64,000 bases of DNA from Bacteroidales bacterium (GCA_018401015.1 JAGYLP010000002.1:186001-250000); one strand, 5' to 3'. Positions 27,000-37,128 are shown, counted from the stretch's first letter. Numbers and translations: made by a program. Notes: generated by a model not told the origin, from the sequence alone.

Positions 27000-29456
27000 A
27001 TGTTTCGAGTGAAAATCTTGCTTTGCATACTTCTTTTCTTTCCGGCATTTACACATGCTCAGGAAATGGGGCAGGTGTATGGAAACATTAGCGATAAACA
27101 AGGGAAAGCGCTGGAGTTTGCCAACGTTAGCCTTAAATCGGACCCGTCGGTCGGAGCAGTATCCAATTTCGATGGTAATTACTCTCTAAGTCTTCCCGCC
27201 GGAGAAAACTTCACGCTTTTAGTAAGTTATGCCGGCTATCAAAATACAGAAATCACTCTTAAATTATTCCCCGGCGAAAAGCGGAAATTGAATTTTCAGC
27301 TTAAACCTTCCGATATCGTTTTGGGCGATGTGGATATTAAAAGCGAGCGAGAGCGGAGTGCGAATATGGTGCGCTTGAATCCGAAAATTGCCAGTTCCGT
27401 ATTGTCTGCCACCGGTGGGGTGGAACAGATTATTCGAAGCCTTCCGGGAGTAGTCGGTAATAATGAATTGAGTAGTCAGTATTCGGTTCGTGGAGGGAAT
27501 TTCGACGAAAACCTGGTTTATGTCAACGATATCGAGATTTACCGTCCTTTCCTCATTCGTTCTGGTCAGCAGGAGGGACTTAGTTTTGTAAATCCCGATA
27601 TGGTTTCCTCACTTTTATTTTCGGCTGGTGGGTTCGAGGCCCGGTATGGCGATAAAATGTCGTCGGTTCTGGATATTAAATACAAGCGACCGACCAGCTT
27701 TAAAGCGTCCGCCTCGGGAAGTTTGCTGGGGGGCTCTGCTCATGTCGAAGGAGCTGCTCAGAATCAATTGCTGAGTTACATTGCCGGGATTCGTTACAGC
27801 ACTAACCAGTACTTGCTTGGAAGCCTCGACGAAAAAGGGAGCTATACTCCCGAATTCCTCGATTTTCAAACCTTTGTTACCTATGAAATTGGAACCAATT
27901 TCGAATTAAATTTTTTGGGACATCTCTCTCAAAACTCCTACTACTTCATTCCCGAAACACGCGAAACTTCCTTCGGAACGATTCACGAAGCTCTCAAGCT
28001 AAAAATCTATTTCGACGGCCAGGAGCTGAACCGGTTTACAACCTTTACCGGAGCATTAGCTGGTCATTATGAGCCGGGGCCGGCCTCACGTTTGTCACTT
28101 TTTGTATCTTCCTTTAACACCCGCGAAAGTGAAACCTTCGATATTTTAGGTCAGTATTTTCTAAATGAACTTGATAACCAACTAGGTTCTGATAATCTGG
28201 GTGATAGCTTGGCAAATATTGGCGTTGGCTCTTTTTTAAATCATGCCCGGAATTACCTCGATGCTCAAGTTTACAGCATTTATCATAAAGGTTTGCATCG
28301 GGCCGACAAACACTTCTTTCAGTGGGGCGCTAAAGCGCAATGGGAATTCTTTAGCGATCAAATGAATGAATGGAACCTAATCGATTCGGCGGGTTATTCC
28401 TTGCCCTACAGCGATAGCGAAGTACTACTTTATAGGTATTTGCAAAACGATACCAGTTTACAGAGTCAGCGCTATACGTCTTATTTCCAAGATACCTACA
28501 CGCATACAGGCGATGCCGGTGAGTTAAGCATTACCGCTGGTTTCCGAACGAATTACTGGACCATTAGCCGTGAATTTTTATTCAGCCCACGCGCCAATGT
28601 GGCATTTAAACCGAAGTGGAAAAATTCGAAACGGGATATTCTTTTTCGTCTCGCTGCAGGAATGTATCATCAGCCGCCTTTTTTCCGGGAAATGAAAGAT
28701 TGGAATGGCCGAATTAACACCGATATTAAAGCTCAACGGTCAACTCATTTTGTGGTGGGAGCCGATTATAATTTTGTTTCCTGGAACCGTCCGTTTAAGT
28801 TTGTTGCCGAAGCTTATTACAAAGAGCTGAGTAACTTGATTCCTTACGATGTAGATAATGTTCGTTTGCGCTATTACGGAACCAATAACTCCGAAGGTTA
28901 TGCCGGAGGTTTGGATTTGAAAGTAAATGGCGAATTTGTTCCCGGAGTCGATAGCTGGATAAGTTTATCGCTCATGCAAACCAGGGAGCATATCGATGGT
29001 CAGTTTTCCTACGAAATAGAAGGTGCCGATACCTTGAGCATTAGCCCTGTGTATATTCCACGGCCAACCGACCAGTTTTTTACGTTTAGCATGTTTTTCC
29101 AGGATTATTTCCCAAACGACTCAACCATCAAAATGCAACTCAACATGATGTATGGTTCCGGGTTGCCTTTTGGACCACCCAATGCAATGAAAACCCAGGC
29201 CGATTTGCGTATGCCTTCCTATCGCCGGGTCGATATCGGATTTAGCAAACTAATTATCGGCGAGAATGCCTTGCTAAAGCGAAAAGGCTTTCGCCATTTG
29301 GAAAGCTTATGGCTTGGGCTAGAGGTGTTTAATTTGTTGAACATCCGTAATACGGTTTCCTACACCTGGATTAACGATATTCGTAATCAGCAATATGCAG
29401 TGCCGAACTACTTAACAAGCCGAAGAATTAATGTGCGGGTCGTTGCCCGTTTTTAG
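27000..29456 (+). CDS. TonB-dependent outer-membrane receptor
   Basis: 818 aa. A signal peptide (ILLCILLFFPAFTHAQ) leads into a CarboxypepD-like domain (GQVYGNISDKQGKALEFANV), then a plug (SLPGVVGNNELSSQYSVRGG, NFDENLVYVNDIEIYRPFL) and a barrel ending in a strand with a C-terminal aromatic (RRINVRVVARF). No SusD-like partner is adjacent, so it is not a typical glycan-uptake pair; the ligand is unknown. A GTATTTTG box near 26963 is a weak promoter candidate. The Wzy-like gene follows almost without a gap. Confidence 0.93.
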   Translation: MFRVKILLCILLFFPAFTHAQEMGQVYGNISDKQGKALEFANVSLKSDPSVGAVSNFDGNYSLSLPAGENFTLLVSYAGYQNTEITLKLFPGEKRKLNFQLKPSDIVLGDVDIKSERERSANMVRLNPKIASSVLSATGGVEQIIRSLPGVVGNNELSSQYSVRGGNFDENLVYVNDIEIYRPFLIRSGQQEGLSFVNPDMVSSLLFSAGGFEARYGDKMSSVLDIKYKRPTSFKASASGSLLGGSAHVEGAAQNQLLSYIAGIRYSTNQYLLGSLDEKGSYTPEFLDFQTFVTYEIGTNFELNFLGHLSQNSYYFIPETRETSFGTIHEALKLKIYFDGQELNRFTTFTGALAGHYEPGPASRLSLFVSSFNTRESETFDILGQYFLNELDNQLGSDNLGDSLANIGVGSFLNHARNYLDAQVYSIYHKGLHRADKHFFQWGAKAQWEFFSDQMNEWNLIDSAGYSLPYSDSEVLLYRYLQNDTSLQSQRYTSYFQDTYTHTGDAGELSITAGFRTNYWTISREFLFSPRANVAFKPKWKNSKRDILFRLAAGMYHQPPFFREMKDWNGRINTDIKAQRSTHFVVGADYNFVSWNRPFKFVAEAYYKELSNLIPYDVDNVRLRYYGTNNSEGYAGGLDLKVNGEFVPGVDSWISLSLMQTREHIDGQFSYEIEGADTLSISPVYIPRPTDQFFTFSMFFQDYFPNDSTIKMQLNMMYGSGLPFGPPNAMKTQADLRMPSYRRVDIGFSKLIIGENALLKRKGFRHLESLWLGLEVFNLLNIRNTVSYTWINDIRNQQYAVPNYLTSRRINVRVVARF

Positions 29457-29467
29457 TGCCTTGTATC

Positions 29468-31579
29468 ATGGAGCATTCATCCCGAAATAACTTGTCCGTA
29501 AACCAAGCCTCCAATGAAGCTGTCCCTATTCTGCCTCAAACCTATTGGCATAAAATCTTCCTGATTCTAGTCGTTTCCCTACCGCTACTTTCCTATCTGC
29601 CGGAACCTTTTCGATTTTACACTTCTATTCCAATCCTTATGGGAGCTTTCACTCTTGCCGGGCTCTGGTATGGCTATCGCACTCAAGCTTCCCTCTATTA
29701 CGAACTTTTGAGGCATCCTGTCTTCTTCATGCTGATGGCTTACGCTATTTTTTCCATCATCAGTGGATTATTTGCCAGAACGCCTGCTCTCGCCTGGAGC
29801 GAAACCATTCGCTTTCTATTATATCCCGGTGTTACCCTACTTACCTTAGTTTATAGTAAACAGGTGAAAGGTTTTACTGCAAATGTGTATCGTGCCATTC
29901 TGGGTTTGGCTTTTTTGAATGGAATTGTAGGAGTGGCTCTGCTGCTCAATCAATTTCTGAGTAAAGGGATCGTGCTCGGGTATACCAACTCTTCCTTCTT
30001 GAACCAGATTCTTAGCCTGGCCGTTTTTACTCTTCCTGTCGCTCTTTTTCAGCTAAAAGCCGAAAATAAGCAACTTCGAATCCTTGCTTTTTTGGCTGCA
30101 CCAGGTAACCTTTTCTTGTTAGCTTTTTATCTCTATCCGCCCGCAAGCATTGCTGCCATCGTTCTGCTACTGGTTTACATCCTTTTCCCCTTAAATTACT
30201 ACTTCTCCTTTCAGCTCAATCGCAGGAAAATTCTTTTAGCATTGGTCCTTTTTCTCGGTGTGTTTGCATGGAGCTTTTTGGCTTTTCAGGCTTCCTCGAA
30301 GCTGATGAAAAACGAGGTATTCGTAACGGAGAAAAACTGGTTACTCGATTATCGTTTTGGAAAAGATGTTGAGAGAATCGATCGTTGGGATGCTTCGTTG
30401 GCCTTGTATCGCGACAATCGATTATTGGGAGTTGGCGGGGAACACTGGCGCATGGAAGTGGCAGCTTTAGGCTTGAATGGTATCAAGGGTGTAAATGAGC
30501 AAAGCGATTTGCAATATCCCGCTAATGAGTGGGCCCAGTTACTTGCGGAAAAAGGCTTTCCCGGATTTCTATTCTTATTGGCCCTATTCCTGAGCATAGC
30601 TTATCTTCCTTTTAGGCTGATACGCAAGGTGAAAACTCAGGGAGAGTCGAACGAGTTGTTGGCCCTGGTAGCTGCAACTTCAGTGTTTTTGATTTACACC
30701 CTTTTATCTGACTTTGCCGGATTAGAATCTGTATTACTGCTGGTTTCAATTTATGTCGCTTTGCTATTGAATAAAGGCGATCGGATAAATCCGGAGAGTA
30801 AGTCCGGCGGCTCGCGCGTAGCACTGCCGGTTATCCTTGTTTTGCTGCAACTGGCCGCATCGCTTAATTTTATTGGTGGTTCATTAAAAGCCTATTCCCA
30901 GTCGCAGCTGAGGCTAGCCGAGCAGACTGCATGCGAAGGATCATGGGAGAAGAGCTTAGCTCACCTAAATCGCAGTAGATCAGCTTGGTTTCTCCTAAGC
31001 CCTGAAGGGAATCCCCTGGACTGGTACCTCGCTCAAGCCTATGATGCATTAGGTCGTAAAGACGACGAGCTGAAATCCTTACTGGCAGCCCAATCGATTC
31101 ATCCGAATCATGTGGGTGTGTTAAACGACTTGGGCCGCTGGTATGCCGATACTGCCCGTTTCGATGCCGCACTTACTTATTACGACCAGGGCTTGGCGGT
31201 GGATTCTTTGCAGCTGGATTTACTGCTGAATAAAGCCCGTTTGCTGTTCAATCTTAATCAGGTAGATCCGGCTTTTCAAGTCTTGAGTAAAGTGCCCGTT
31301 CATACTTCGCATGCCGAGTATCCAGCCATGCGCGATACCCTTTTAAAGGCAGAGCTGTCGCGCACCAAAATGGCAGTCGGATCGGGCGAGCTGGCACTTA
31401 CCCTGGAAAGGATTGAAAACGACCCGACCTGGATGGTCGATGTGTATGAGAAATCCCTTGCCGAGAATCGAAGTTTTTACCATCAGTTAGTCGAGGAAAG
31501 TATCTATATCCTCGAAGTCCTCGACCGCTCGATTAGCCCCCAACAAGCGAAAATATACCGCAGCCAATGGCTTCCTTAA
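29468..31579 (+). CDS. O-antigen ligase/polymerase-like membrane protein with C-terminal TPRs
   Basis: 703 aa from the chosen ATG. About ten membrane segments (IFLILVVSLPLLSYLPEPF, NLFLLAFYLYPPASIAAIVL, KILLALVLFLGVFAWSFLAF) surround the Wzy_C-type periplasmic loop with DASLALYRDNRLLGVGGEHW and NEWAQLLAEKGFPGFLFL. After the last segment comes a tetratricopeptide-like region (WYLAQAYDALGRKDDELKSL, NDLGRWYADTARFDAALTYY). The likely role is ligation or polymerisation of surface polysaccharide at the inner membrane. The ORF track uses a GTG overlapping the previous stop; the ATG four codons on is preferred. Confidence 0.82.
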   Translation: MEHSSRNNLSVNQASNEAVPILPQTYWHKIFLILVVSLPLLSYLPEPFRFYTSIPILMGAFTLAGLWYGYRTQASLYYELLRHPVFFMLMAYAIFSIISGLFARTPALAWSETIRFLLYPGVTLLTLVYSKQVKGFTANVYRAILGLAFLNGIVGVALLLNQFLSKGIVLGYTNSSFLNQILSLAVFTLPVALFQLKAENKQLRILAFLAAPGNLFLLAFYLYPPASIAAIVLLLVYILFPLNYYFSFQLNRRKILLALVLFLGVFAWSFLAFQASSKLMKNEVFVTEKNWLLDYRFGKDVERIDRWDASLALYRDNRLLGVGGEHWRMEVAALGLNGIKGVNEQSDLQYPANEWAQLLAEKGFPGFLFLLALFLSIAYLPFRLIRKVKTQGESNELLALVAATSVFLIYTLLSDFAGLESVLLLVSIYVALLLNKGDRINPESKSGGSRVALPVILVLLQLAASLNFIGGSLKAYSQSQLRLAEQTACEGSWEKSLAHLNRSRSAWFLLSPEGNPLDWYLAQAYDALGRKDDELKSLLAAQSIHPNHVGVLNDLGRWYADTARFDAALTYYDQGLAVDSLQLDLLLNKARLLFNLNQVDPAFQVLSKVPVHTSHAEYPAMRDTLLKAELSRTKMAVGSGELALTLERIENDPTWMVDVYEKSLAENRSFYHQLVEESIYILEVLDRSISPQQAKIYRSQWLP

Positions 31580-31591
31580 TCAGTAGTTACC

Positions 31592-31611
31592 CATCTTTTA
31601 AGATGCTTTTT
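31592..31611 (+). terminator. Weak terminator after the Wzy-like gene
   Basis: CATCTTTTAAGATG followed by CTTTTTA: a short AU-rich stem with a T-run, 12 nt after the stop codon. Confidence 0.45.
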
Positions 31612-31693
31612 ATTGTAATGCTCTTTTATTCAGCTTGTTGTCAGTTTTTTTGCTGATAAATATCACGGCACACCTGATTATTATCAGCAAAGA

Positions 31694-31728
31694 TTGATTG
31701 CATAAGCTATAGCTTCGCTCTACCTTGT
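31694..31728 (+). promoter_or_regulatory. Promoter of the aldo/keto reductase gene
   Basis: TTG at 31698-31700, 20 bp spacer, TACCTTGT at 31721-31728 (one mismatch to TAnnTTTG). The ATG is 54 nt downstream. Confidence 0.5.
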
Positions 31729-31782
31729 TCGGGTAAATACCGATGCCCATCATTGGCAGCATTGCCTATAAAAGTCACATCG

Positions 31783-32667
31783 ATGAGTTCAGAATTTGGT
31801 TTAACAAAATTAGCATTAGGTCTGATGCGACTTAATGAATGGGAATACTCACCCGCACAACTTTTACATTACCTCAAAGAAGCGCAGGATATGTGTGTGA
31901 ACACGATCGATGTAGCCGATATTTATGGTAATTATTCTGTCGAAGAACAGCTTGGCAAGGCCTTAGCGCTCGATTCTGCTTTTCGGAAATACATTCGCAT
32001 TGTAGGGAAAGTGGGCATTAAGCTCGTTTCCGATCGTTACCCGAAGCGACGCATCAAGCATTACGACACCTCCTACGGGCACATTATGGAAACTGTGGAG
32101 CAAAGTCTGATGAAAATGCAAATCGATTACCTGGATATTTTGCTCATTCATCGGCCCGACCCATTTATGAATGCGGGCGAAACCGCACGAGCTTTAAACC
32201 AATTGGTTCGTGAGGGTAAAGTGCTGCAGATTGGGGTTTCTAATTTTGCTCCGCCTGAGATTGAATTATTGCAATCTTACCTTGAATTTCCCTTACGCTA
32301 CAATCAAGTTGAATTATCCTTACTTAGGCACGATGCCTTGTTCAATGGCGATTTAAGTTACCTGCAAATGCATCGGATTCGTCCCATGGCCTGGTCGCCT
32401 TTGGCTGGTGGCGATTTATTGAATAAAGAGAGGGTGAGTGCCGGTTTCCTGAAGCTTGTGCGGCAACTTACCCGAGAACATCGCCTGGCCGATCCAATGC
32501 AGGTTTTATTGGCCTGGTTATGGCATCATCCCGCCCGCATTTTACCCGTTTTAGGAACGGGTAAGATTGAACGGATAAAGCTTGCAGCCGATGCCAGGGA
32601 TGTGATGCTTTCTCGTGAATCCATTTATGAATTGCTCGAATTGATTCGCAAAAAACCGGTAGCGTAA
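31783..32667 (+). CDS. Aldo/keto reductase (YdhF-like)
   Basis: 294 aa NAD(P)H-dependent oxidoreductase. The catalytic tetrad is visible: Asp and Tyr in NTIDVADIYGNYSVEEQLG, Lys in IVGKVGI, His in DILLIHRPDP. Coenzyme-binding elements are VREGKVLQIGVSNF and RIRPMAWSPLAGG. The nearest named relative is E. coli YdhF; the substrate is unknown. The track starts 10 codons earlier at a TTG; the ATG giving MSSEFGLTKLALGL is preferred. Confidence 0.9.
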   Translation: MSSEFGLTKLALGLMRLNEWEYSPAQLLHYLKEAQDMCVNTIDVADIYGNYSVEEQLGKALALDSAFRKYIRIVGKVGIKLVSDRYPKRRIKHYDTSYGHIMETVEQSLMKMQIDYLDILLIHRPDPFMNAGETARALNQLVREGKVLQIGVSNFAPPEIELLQSYLEFPLRYNQVELSLLRHDALFNGDLSYLQMHRIRPMAWSPLAGGDLLNKERVSAGFLKLVRQLTREHRLADPMQVLLAWLWHHPARILPVLGTGKIERIKLAADARDVMLSRESIYELLELIRKKPVA

Positions 32668-32742
32668 ATTCACTTCTTTTCACTGATTTTTGCTTGCTAC
32701 TGATTCCCCTACTTATCCTACCTTTAGGGCAAAATTATCATC

Positions 32743-33459
32743 ATGACCTTATTAAGCGTTAATATTAACAAGATTGCCACCATTCGGAATGCGCGTGGAG
32801 GTAATATTCCCAATGTGATTGAGGCGGCTGTTCGTATTCAGGAGTTTGGCGGACAGGGAATTACCGTTCATCCCCGGCCCGATGAACGCCACATTCGATA
32901 TACCGATGTGTATGCTTTACGCGAGGTGGTGCATACCGAATTTAACATCGAAGGCTATCCAACCTCTACGTTTTTGGAATTGGTCAAAACAGTTAAGCCG
33001 GAGCAAGTTACCCTGGTTCCTGATCCTCCCGATGTATTGACTTCGAATGCCGGCTGGGATACGGAAAAGCACTTACATTTTTTGCAGGATATCATTGCCG
33101 ATTTGCAAAGTGTTGGGATTCGCACCTCCATTTTTGTCGATACGCTCCGTAAGAATATGCAGTATGCAAAGGAAACGGGAACCGATCGGGTCGAACTGTA
33201 TACCGAGCCCTATGCAGCCGGCTATGCGAGTAACCGCGAGGAGGCTATCCATCATTTTATCCAGGCTGCTAACTATGCCAATGAGTTGGGTTTGGGTCTC
33301 AATGCCGGGCACGACCTGAATCTGGATAATCTGGCGTATTTCCATGCCTGCATTCCCTTTTTAAAAGAGGTTTCCATTGGGCATGCGCTCATTGCAGATG
33401 CCTTGTATTTTGGATTGGAGAATACCATTCAGCGTTACCTTGCCTGTTTGAAGGGATAA
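32743..33459 (+). CDS. pdxJ: Pyridoxine 5'-phosphate synthase
   Basis: 238 aa TIM-barrel enzyme condensing 1-deoxy-xylulose 5-phosphate with 3-amino-2-oxopropyl phosphate in vitamin B6 synthesis. Family motifs are [71 protein letters not shown] and a phosphate loop in [20 protein letters not shown] promoter-like TACCTTTA at 32719-32726, with TTG 22 bp upstream, precedes it. B6 supply fits the several PLP enzymes here (tnaA, ilvE, the class V enzyme). Confidence 0.95.
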   Translation: MTLLSVNINKIATIRNARGGNIPNVIEAAVRIQEFGGQGITVHPRPDERHIRYTDVYALREVVHTEFNIEGYPTSTFLELVKTVKPEQVTLVPDPPDVLTSNAGWDTEKHLHFLQDIIADLQSVGIRTSIFVDTLRKNMQYAKETGTDRVELYTEPYAAGYASNREEAIHHFIQAANYANELGLGLNAGHDLNLDNLAYFHACIPFLKEVSIGHALIADALYFGLENTIQRYLACLKG

Positions 33460-33584
33460 GCTAAAATTTAACAAGGTTTATGGAATCAGGTCTTTCCCCC
33501 GCTTATGCTGCAGGGCAGTGGTTTTTGACCTTGAAACTCGTTGCATAACATACGCCAGACTGGGACTCTCACTGTTCTTTTCGT

Positions 33585-33592
33585 TACTTTTG
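33585..33592 (+). promoter_or_regulatory. Promoter -7 box of ilvE
   Basis: TACTTTTG, a full consensus match 41 nt before the ilvE ATG. The preceding 120 nt hold nothing else that I recognise. Confidence 0.55.
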
Positions 33593-33633
33593 GAACATTA
33601 ATAACCGCTTTGTAGCAAAAACAGAATCCTATC

Positions 33634-34656
33634 ATGGTAAATTTAGATTGGAAAAATCTTCCGTTTGGATATGAGAAGACGAACTACAACGTTCGATGCT
33701 ATTATAAAAACGGCTCCTGGGGTAAGTTAGAAATATCCTCATCGGACCATATTAACATACACATGGCTGCCACTAGTTTGCACTATGGGCAAGAAGCTTT
33801 CGAAGGGCTGAAGGCTTATCGGGGTAAAGATGGAAAAGTCAGGCTTTTTCGGTGGGAAGAAAATGCCAAAAGAATGCAAAGCTCGGCACGCGGAATTTTA
33901 ATGGCCGAAGTTCCAACCGAACTCTTTCACAAAGCTATTTTAAAAGTTGTAGAACTGAATCAGGAATTTATCCCTCCCTACGGAACAGGTGCTGCTTTGT
34001 ATTTACGACCTTTGCTAATTGGTACCGGTCCGCAAGTGGGTGTAAAACCGTCCAACGAATATTTATTCATGGTGTTTACTTCGCCGGTTGGTCCGTATTT
34101 TAAAGAAGGCTTTAAACCGGTCGATATGTTGCTTTGTCGTAGTTTCGATCGTGCCGCTCCACTTGGAACAGGCCATATCAAAGTGGGAGGAAACTATGCT
34201 GCCAGCCTGGCTTCCTTGAAGAAAGGACACGACTTAGGTTATGCTTCGGTAATTTACCTCGACGCAAAAGAAAAACAGTACATCGACGAGTGTGGTCCGG
34301 CCAACTTCTTTGGCATCAAAGGCGATACCTATGTCACCCCTAAATCGCACAGCATTTTACCATCGATTACCAACATGAGTTTAATTGAATTGGTAAAGGA
34401 TCTTGGTTTTAAGGCGGAACGACGTCCGGTTCACATCGACGAATTGAAAGCATTCGACGAAGTAGGTGCTTGTGGAACAGCGGCGATTATCAGCCCAATT
34501 CGTTCTATTACCGATGAATCGAATGATATTCGCTACGAATATTGCAAGGATGGTAAACCCGGACCTGTTTCGACTAAGATCTACGAACGTTTGTTAGCCA
34601 TACAGTTTGGCGAAGAACCCGATGTGCATGGTTGGGTTGAAGTGTTGGATTTTTAA
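33634..34656 (+). CDS. ilvE: Branched-chain amino acid aminotransferase
   Basis: 340 aa fold-type IV PLP enzyme transferring amino groups between Leu/Ile/Val and 2-oxoglutarate. Motifs: SLHYGQEAFEGLKAYRGKDG, ALYLRPLLIGTGPQVGVKPS, the PLP lysine in GTGHIKVGGNYAASLASLKK, IDECGPANFFGI and GACGTAAIISPIRSI. The length and C-terminal KIYERLLAIQFGE are of the long, eukaryote-like BCAT group usual in Bacteroidota. It works with gdhA in amino-acid turnover. Its terminator hairpin lies inside the end of the convergent rnc gene. Confidence 0.95.
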   Translation: MVNLDWKNLPFGYEKTNYNVRCYYKNGSWGKLEISSSDHINIHMAATSLHYGQEAFEGLKAYRGKDGKVRLFRWEENAKRMQSSARGILMAEVPTELFHKAILKVVELNQEFIPPYGTGAALYLRPLLIGTGPQVGVKPSNEYLFMVFTSPVGPYFKEGFKPVDMLLCRSFDRAAPLGTGHIKVGGNYAASLASLKKGHDLGYASVIYLDAKEKQYIDECGPANFFGIKGDTYVTPKSHSILPSITNMSLIELVKDLGFKAERRPVHIDELKAFDEVGACGTAAIISPIRSITDESNDIRYEYCKDGKPGPVSTKIYERLLAIQFGEEPDVHGWVEVLDF

Positions 34657-34678
34657 TCGGGACGCGAGAAAATATTTT

Positions 34679-35410
34679 TTAGGAGGAAGGCGCTGTTACT
34701 TTAAATAGCGCCTTTTCTGATGCATGTTGCTCAGCTTCTTTCTTAGAACTGCCCGTGCCCACACCAATAATTTCGTTATTAAGCCGGATGGAAGCCACAA
34801 AGCGTTCGCTTCGATTCGGGTCGGCACTAGTTTGATACACCAATTCCAATTTATTTTTTTGCGACCATTCCAGGAGTTGACTCTTATAATTCGAGTCCTC
34901 GTTCATAAGTGTTTGCAGGTTGATGTATTTGGGAATGAGGTAGCGGGCAATGTATTTTCGTGCTCCTTGATACCCACTATCCAGGTAAATCGCTCCGATG
35001 AGTGCTTCGAGTGCGTCGCCATAAATGTTTTTGCGAGGCGTATTGCTACTGGTTTTCGATACGAGAAGTTGGTCGATGCCCATTTTTTGGGAAAGCATAT
35101 TCAGGTATTCTCGCTTAACGATTTTGGATCTCATTTGGGTGAGAAAGCCTTCGTCTTTATTTGGGAAGGCGATGAAGAGATAATCGGCAATAATGGAATC
35201 GAGCACTGCATCGCCGAGGAATTCGAGTCGTTCGTTATTGACTACAGCGCCGTTTCCCAGATCCATTTGGGCGGAACGATGGGTAAAGGCGATTTTAAAG
35301 AGGTCGGTATTTTTTGGGTAATAGCCTACGTGCGCATACACTCGTTTGGCGTAGGTGCGATCGGTAGAAAAAGCGTTTTTAATTCGATAAAAGAAGGAAG
35401 CTCCTGGCAC
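34679..35410 (-). CDS. rnc: Ribonuclease III
   Basis: 243 aa double-strand RNA endonuclease for rRNA and mRNA processing. The catalytic signature is NNERLEFLGDAVLDSIIADY with the second acidic cluster in YGDALEALIGAIYLDSGYQG. A C-terminal dsRNA-binding domain follows (YKSQLLEWSQKNKLELVYQT, GTGSSKKEAEQHASEKAL). It is the last gene of the acpP-fabF-rnc group, 8 nt behind fabF. Confidence 0.96.
   Translation of the reverse strand: MPGASFFYRIKNAFSTDRTYAKRVYAHVGYYPKNTDLFKIAFTHRSAQMDLGNGAVVNNERLEFLGDAVLDSIIADYLFIAFPNKDEGFLTQMRSKIVKREYLNMLSQKMGIDQLLVSKTSSNTPRKNIYGDALEALIGAIYLDSGYQGARKYIARYLIPKYINLQTLMNEDSNYKSQLLEWSQKNKLELVYQTSADPNRSERFVASIRLNNEIIGVGTGSSKKEAEQHASEKALFKVTAPSS
34685..34714 (+). terminator. 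ilvE terminator inside the 3' end of rnc
   Basis: AAGGCGCT, 12-nt loop, AGCGCCTT, then TT: an 8-bp stem with T4 on the plus strand, 28 nt past the ilvE stop. The same bases encode the last residues of rnc on the other strand. Confidence 0.65.
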
Positions 35411-35418
35411 AATCTGGT

Positions 35419-36672
35419 TTATTCCGTGTACTTCTTAAAGATTACGGAAGCATTGTGGCCACCGAATCCAAAAGTATTGCTAAGCGCATAATTAACTTCG
35501 CGGTGCTGAGCTTTATGGAAGGTAAAGTTCAGATTGTAATCGATGTTTGGATCGGGTGTTTCAAAATTGATGGTAGGAGGTACGCAACTATTTTGAATGG
35601 CGAGAATACTGGCGGCAGCTTCGATAGCACCGGCTCCGCCTAGCAGGTGACCGTGCATCGATTTGGTAGAGGAGATGTTCAGTTTGGGAGCATGATCACC
35701 AAAGACCGATTTAATGGCGAGAACCTCGGAGATATCGCCAAGTGGGGTACTTGTACCGTGAACGTTGATATAATCGATTTTATCGGGGCTCAAGTTAGCA
35801 TCTCTTAGCGCATTGTTCATAACCCTTGCGGCTCCTTCGCCTTCGGGATGGGGAGCGGTTAGGTGGTGAGCATCGGCCGATAAGCCTGCGCCAACAATTT
35901 CGGCATAGATGTGAGCGCCGCGTGCTTTGGCATGTTCTAATTCTTCGATAATGAGGGTTACCCCTCCTTCGCCCATCACAAATCCATCGCGATTTACATC
36001 GAATGGACGCGAGGCTGTTTTATAATCGTCGTTACGAGTAGAGATGGCACGCATTGCGTTGAATCCACCAATTCCTACTTCGTTAATTGCGGCTTCGCTT
36101 CCGCCGGTAACAAAGCCTTTGGCAATACCGAGTCGGATGTAATTGTAAGCATCGATGAGTGCGTTGCTTGAGGAGGCACAAGCAGAAACCGTTGTGAAAT
36201 TTGGGCCTTTAAAACCGTATCGCATGGAGATGTGGCCCGAAGCGATATCGGCAATCATTTTTGGAATAAGGAAGGGGCTGAATTTGGGGACGTAATTCGA
36301 CTTAACAAAGTCGATTACTTCCGCCATAAAAGTAGTTGATCCGCCGATTCCTGAACCCCAAATAACCCCGAAGAATTCGGTATCGAGGGTTTCGAAGTTC
36401 AGTTTAGCATTCTGAACGGCTAGTTCGGTAGAAGCCATCGCAAACTGAGCATATAAATCCAGTTTGCGTGCTTCTTTCCGATCCATGTAATCTCCTACTT
36501 CAAAATCTTTTACCTCGCAGGCAAATTTTGTTTTGAAATGCGTTGCATCAAATCGAGTGATGGGTGCAGCAGCACTTACTCCTTCGCTGAGGTTTTTCCA
36601 GAATTCGTCTATCGAATTACCAAGCGGGGTGACCAATCCTAGGCCGGTAACAACTACCCGTTTTAGTTCCAT
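35419..36672 (-). CDS. fabF: Beta-ketoacyl-ACP synthase II
   Basis: 417 aa condensing enzyme that elongates acyl-ACP with malonyl-ACP. The catalytic cysteine is in TVSACASSSNALIDAYNYIR and the two histidines are in YINVHGTSTPLGDISE and STKSMHGHLLGGAGAIEAA. The N-terminal RVVVTGLGLVTPLGNSIDEF and C-terminal NTFGFGGHNASVIF are typical. It follows acpP by 22 nt and precedes rnc by 8 nt. Confidence 0.97.
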   Translation of the reverse strand: MELKRVVVTGLGLVTPLGNSIDEFWKNLSEGVSAAAPITRFDATHFKTKFACEVKDFEVGDYMDRKEARKLDLYAQFAMASTELAVQNAKLNFETLDTEFFGVIWGSGIGGSTTFMAEVIDFVKSNYVPKFSPFLIPKMIADIASGHISMRYGFKGPNFTTVSACASSSNALIDAYNYIRLGIAKGFVTGGSEAAINEVGIGGFNAMRAISTRNDDYKTASRPFDVNRDGFVMGEGGVTLIIEELEHAKARGAHIYAEIVGAGLSADAHHLTAPHPEGEGAARVMNNALRDANLSPDKIDYINVHGTSTPLGDISEVLAIKSVFGDHAPKLNISSTKSMHGHLLGGAGAIEAAASILAIQNSCVPPTINFETPDPNIDYNLNFTFHKAQHREVNYALSNTFGFGGHNASVIFKKYTE

Positions 36673-36694
36673 AGGTAAAAGATTTGAATGAATG

Positions 36695-36937
36695 CTATTT
36701 TTTCGACAATTCGTTTTCGATGAACTTTACGGCTTCATCAACATTGCTGATAGATTCGGCTAATTCGTCGGGAATAGAAATATCGAATTCTTTTTCGAAT
36801 TCCATGATCATCTCAACGGTGTCGAGAGAATCTGCTCCCAAGTCGTTGGTAAAGCTGGCATTGAGAGTAACCTCTTCTTCTTCTACGCCTAATTTCTCAA
36901 CGATAATCGCCTTTACTTTTTCATAAACTTCAGACAT
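36695..36937 (-). CDS. acpP: Acyl carrier protein
   Basis: 80 aa acidic four-helix protein that carries fatty acyl chains on a phosphopantetheine arm. The attachment serine is in [16 protein letters not shown]. The start [18 protein letters not shown] matches the family. A minus-strand TTTCTTTG (one mismatch to TAnnTTTG) about 70 nt upstream is the likely promoter of acpP-fabF-rnc. Confidence 0.98.
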   Translation of the reverse strand: MSEVYEKVKAIIVEKLGVEEEEVTLNASFTNDLGADSLDTVEMIMEFEKEFDISIPDELAESISNVDEAVKFIENELSKK

Positions 36938-37128
36938 AACTTTTACGTTTAATTAATACTATTTTAAGTAAAATTCTAAGCGGTGCAAAGAAAGAAATTA
37001 AAGGCTGAATTTTCAAAAATAAAGTTAATTTATTTACACCCCCTATCCTTAAATTGCTTACTTTGTAAATGCCTAAGCATTAGTAGCATTAGGTCTTTTA
37101 TGGTTATTTATCAGTCGATTAGCTTAGC

